This document shows positions 46,879 to 47,586 of a stretch of DNA of 47,586 nucleotides, piece after piece. The stretch is taken from positions 1 through 47,586 of the forward strand of contig JASHOI010000468.1 in the NCBI GenBank assembly GCA_030041195.1, read 5' to 3'. Made by a program: the position numbers and the translations under genes. Under the pieces are notes generated by a model. It was not told where the DNA came from, did no database searches, and saw nothing but the letters and a program-made list of their open reading frames with translations. Positions within the stretch are counted from its first letter, which is position 1, and every line of letters starts with the position of its first letter. This DNA comes from Streptosporangiaceae bacterium (GTDB taxonomy: Bacteria > Actinomycetota > Actinomycetes > Streptosporangiales > Streptosporangiaceae).

Positions 46879-47586
46879 TCACGGCCCCGGCTTCCTCGGC
46901 GGTGCGCTCTGGCCCGCGGCCGCCCGCTTGCGCTCCTCCCGGCCGCCCGGTTCTCCGCGGTGCTGGCGGCCGTCCTCCCAGGCCTTGAGCCAGCCGTTGT
47001 GGAACCAGCGCCCGAACAGCTGGCCGCCAAAGATGACCCAGCCGACCCCGATCAGCCACGATTGCACGATCAGGACGGTGCCCACGGCTCCGTAGGTGAC
47101 CGCGTTCGCAGCGATGAGCGGCTCGAAGACCAGCGCGGAGAACGCGCGCAGGCCGGCCAGGAACACCACCGTGGCCACCGCGCCCGGCAGCGCCGCCAGA
47201 TAGCTCACCCGCCCGCCGAGCAGGAAGCGAAGCCCCCACAAGAAGAACGCGACGCCCAGCACGACCGCCACCGACACCCGGCTCACCGTCTCGGCCGGCG
47301 CGCGGCGCGTCACCGTCCCCACCGTGGCCGCCGCGTAGATGTAGGCGACGAGGGCGACCAGCCACACCGCCTGGCGCCAGATCTTGTGCCAGGGCCCGGC
47401 CGGAAGGCCCCACACCTTTTCGAATCCGGCCTGCACACTGCCCGCGAACGTCACCCCGAAGAGGGCGAGCAGCACCGCACCGAACACGCTCGTGGTGCCC
47501 AGCACCCGGGTAGGTGCGGAAAAGACCTGCAGCACCGCGCGGGCTGAGGATCCGGACAGGCCCATGCCGTAGACGATCCAGACGGC
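46879..47586 (-). CDS. YihY/BrkB-family membrane protein, N-terminus truncated by window end
   Basis: The frame is open to the last base on the minus strand (AVWIVYG precedes the ATG at 47565), so the true start lies outside. The visible 235 residues have five or so membrane helices: TSVFGAVLLALFGVTFAGSVQAGFEKVW, IWRQAVWLVALVAYIYAAATVG, RVSVAVVLGVAFFLWGLRFLLGG, YLAALPGAVATVVFLAGLRAFSALV and GTVLIVQSWLIGVGWVIFGGQLFG. The 'Wp.GAvlatvl' style segment and last-helix 'iGv.i...i..G..l' fit YihY. A basic, Arg/Gly-rich tail of 40 residues follows. The role of the family is unclear; some members are called ribonuclease BN in error. Confidence 0.82.
   Translation of the reverse strand, partial: AVWIVYGMGLSGSSARAVLQVFSAPTRVLGTTSVFGAVLLALFGVTFAGSVQAGFEKVWGLPAGPWHKIWRQAVWLVALVAYIYAAATVGTVTRRAPAETVSRVSVAVVLGVAFFLWGLRFLLGGRVSYLAALPGAVATVVFLAGLRAFSALVFEPLIAANAVTYGAVGTVLIVQSWLIGVGWVIFGGQLFGRWFHNGWLKAWEDGRQHRGEPGGREERKRAAAGQSAPPRKPGP

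Noticed and set aside
1..47586. CRISPR arrays, tRNA or rRNA genes, prophage or integrative element
   Set aside because: No regularly spaced repeats, no tRNA-like cloverleaf, no rRNA segments, and no integrase, transposase or att-like direct repeats were seen. Reading by eye could miss a single degenerate tRNA.

Overview
The window is high-GC DNA with actinobacterial habits: GTG and TTG starts are common, genes overlap by ATGA or GTGA, and several genes look leaderless. Families typical of Actinomycetota are present (SAM methyltransferase of the DUF574 type, DUF222/HNH protein, GT87 glycosyltransferase, MpaB-like oxygenase, DUF2891, DHA2 exporters). The species cannot be named. No rRNA, tRNA, CRISPR array or intact insertion sequence was seen. 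Both ends cut a gene.

Layout. 1-3.5 kb: the end of an MFS exporter, a LysR regulator divergent from a DoxX-like membrane protein, an ABM-like monooxygenase and a solitary SagB-type dehydrogenase. 3.6-10.9 kb: an IclR regulator divergent from a six-gene cluster: family-5 solute-binding lipoprotein, S9 peptidase, two muconolactone-isomerase-like proteins and two Dpp/Opp permeases, with no transporter ATPase. 11-17.2 kb: a NarL-type two-component system divergent from a four-gene export operon (duplicated-repeat lipoprotein, adaptor, ATPase, MacB-like permease). 17.2-21.6 kb: PhyH dioxygenase, FAD oxidoreductase, an alpha/beta hydrolase without its usual histidine, a divergent TetR with a clear operator, and a PCD-VOC fusion.

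21.6-35.8 kb is a mosaic of single genes: orphan HicB, a large unknown protein with a methyltransferase, a secreted G1 glutamic peptidase, a VOC protein, MpaB-like, DUF4186, DinB-like, a protein with two different TIR-type domains, FKBP, APH, GT87, YunG-like, an intradiol dioxygenase and a DUF222/HNH protein. 36.9-40.4 kb: an ABC-2 export pair, a YCII/DGPF protein and a DUF2891 protein. 40.4-46.3 kb: a TetR-controlled unit (DHA2 exporter, small protein, haloalkane dehalogenase, DHFR-like reductase) divergent from tetR plus a second S9 peptidase. The window ends with a small unknown protein and a truncated BrkB/YihY membrane protein.

Three observations stand out. (1) A 16-bp inverted repeat, TCCCTC-N4-GAGGGA, lies upstream of both ABC export operons, one beside the two-component genes; it may be the response-regulator site and join two distant transporters in one regulon. 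(2) A stand-alone protein at 28986-29990 joins an N-terminal TIR domain to a C-terminal TIR-like domain of the PF10137 type, in locally AT-richer DNA; it is a candidate NAD-consuming defence effector. (3) Seven genes carry TANNNT exactly 6-7 nt before their start codon, a consistent leaderless-promoter pattern.
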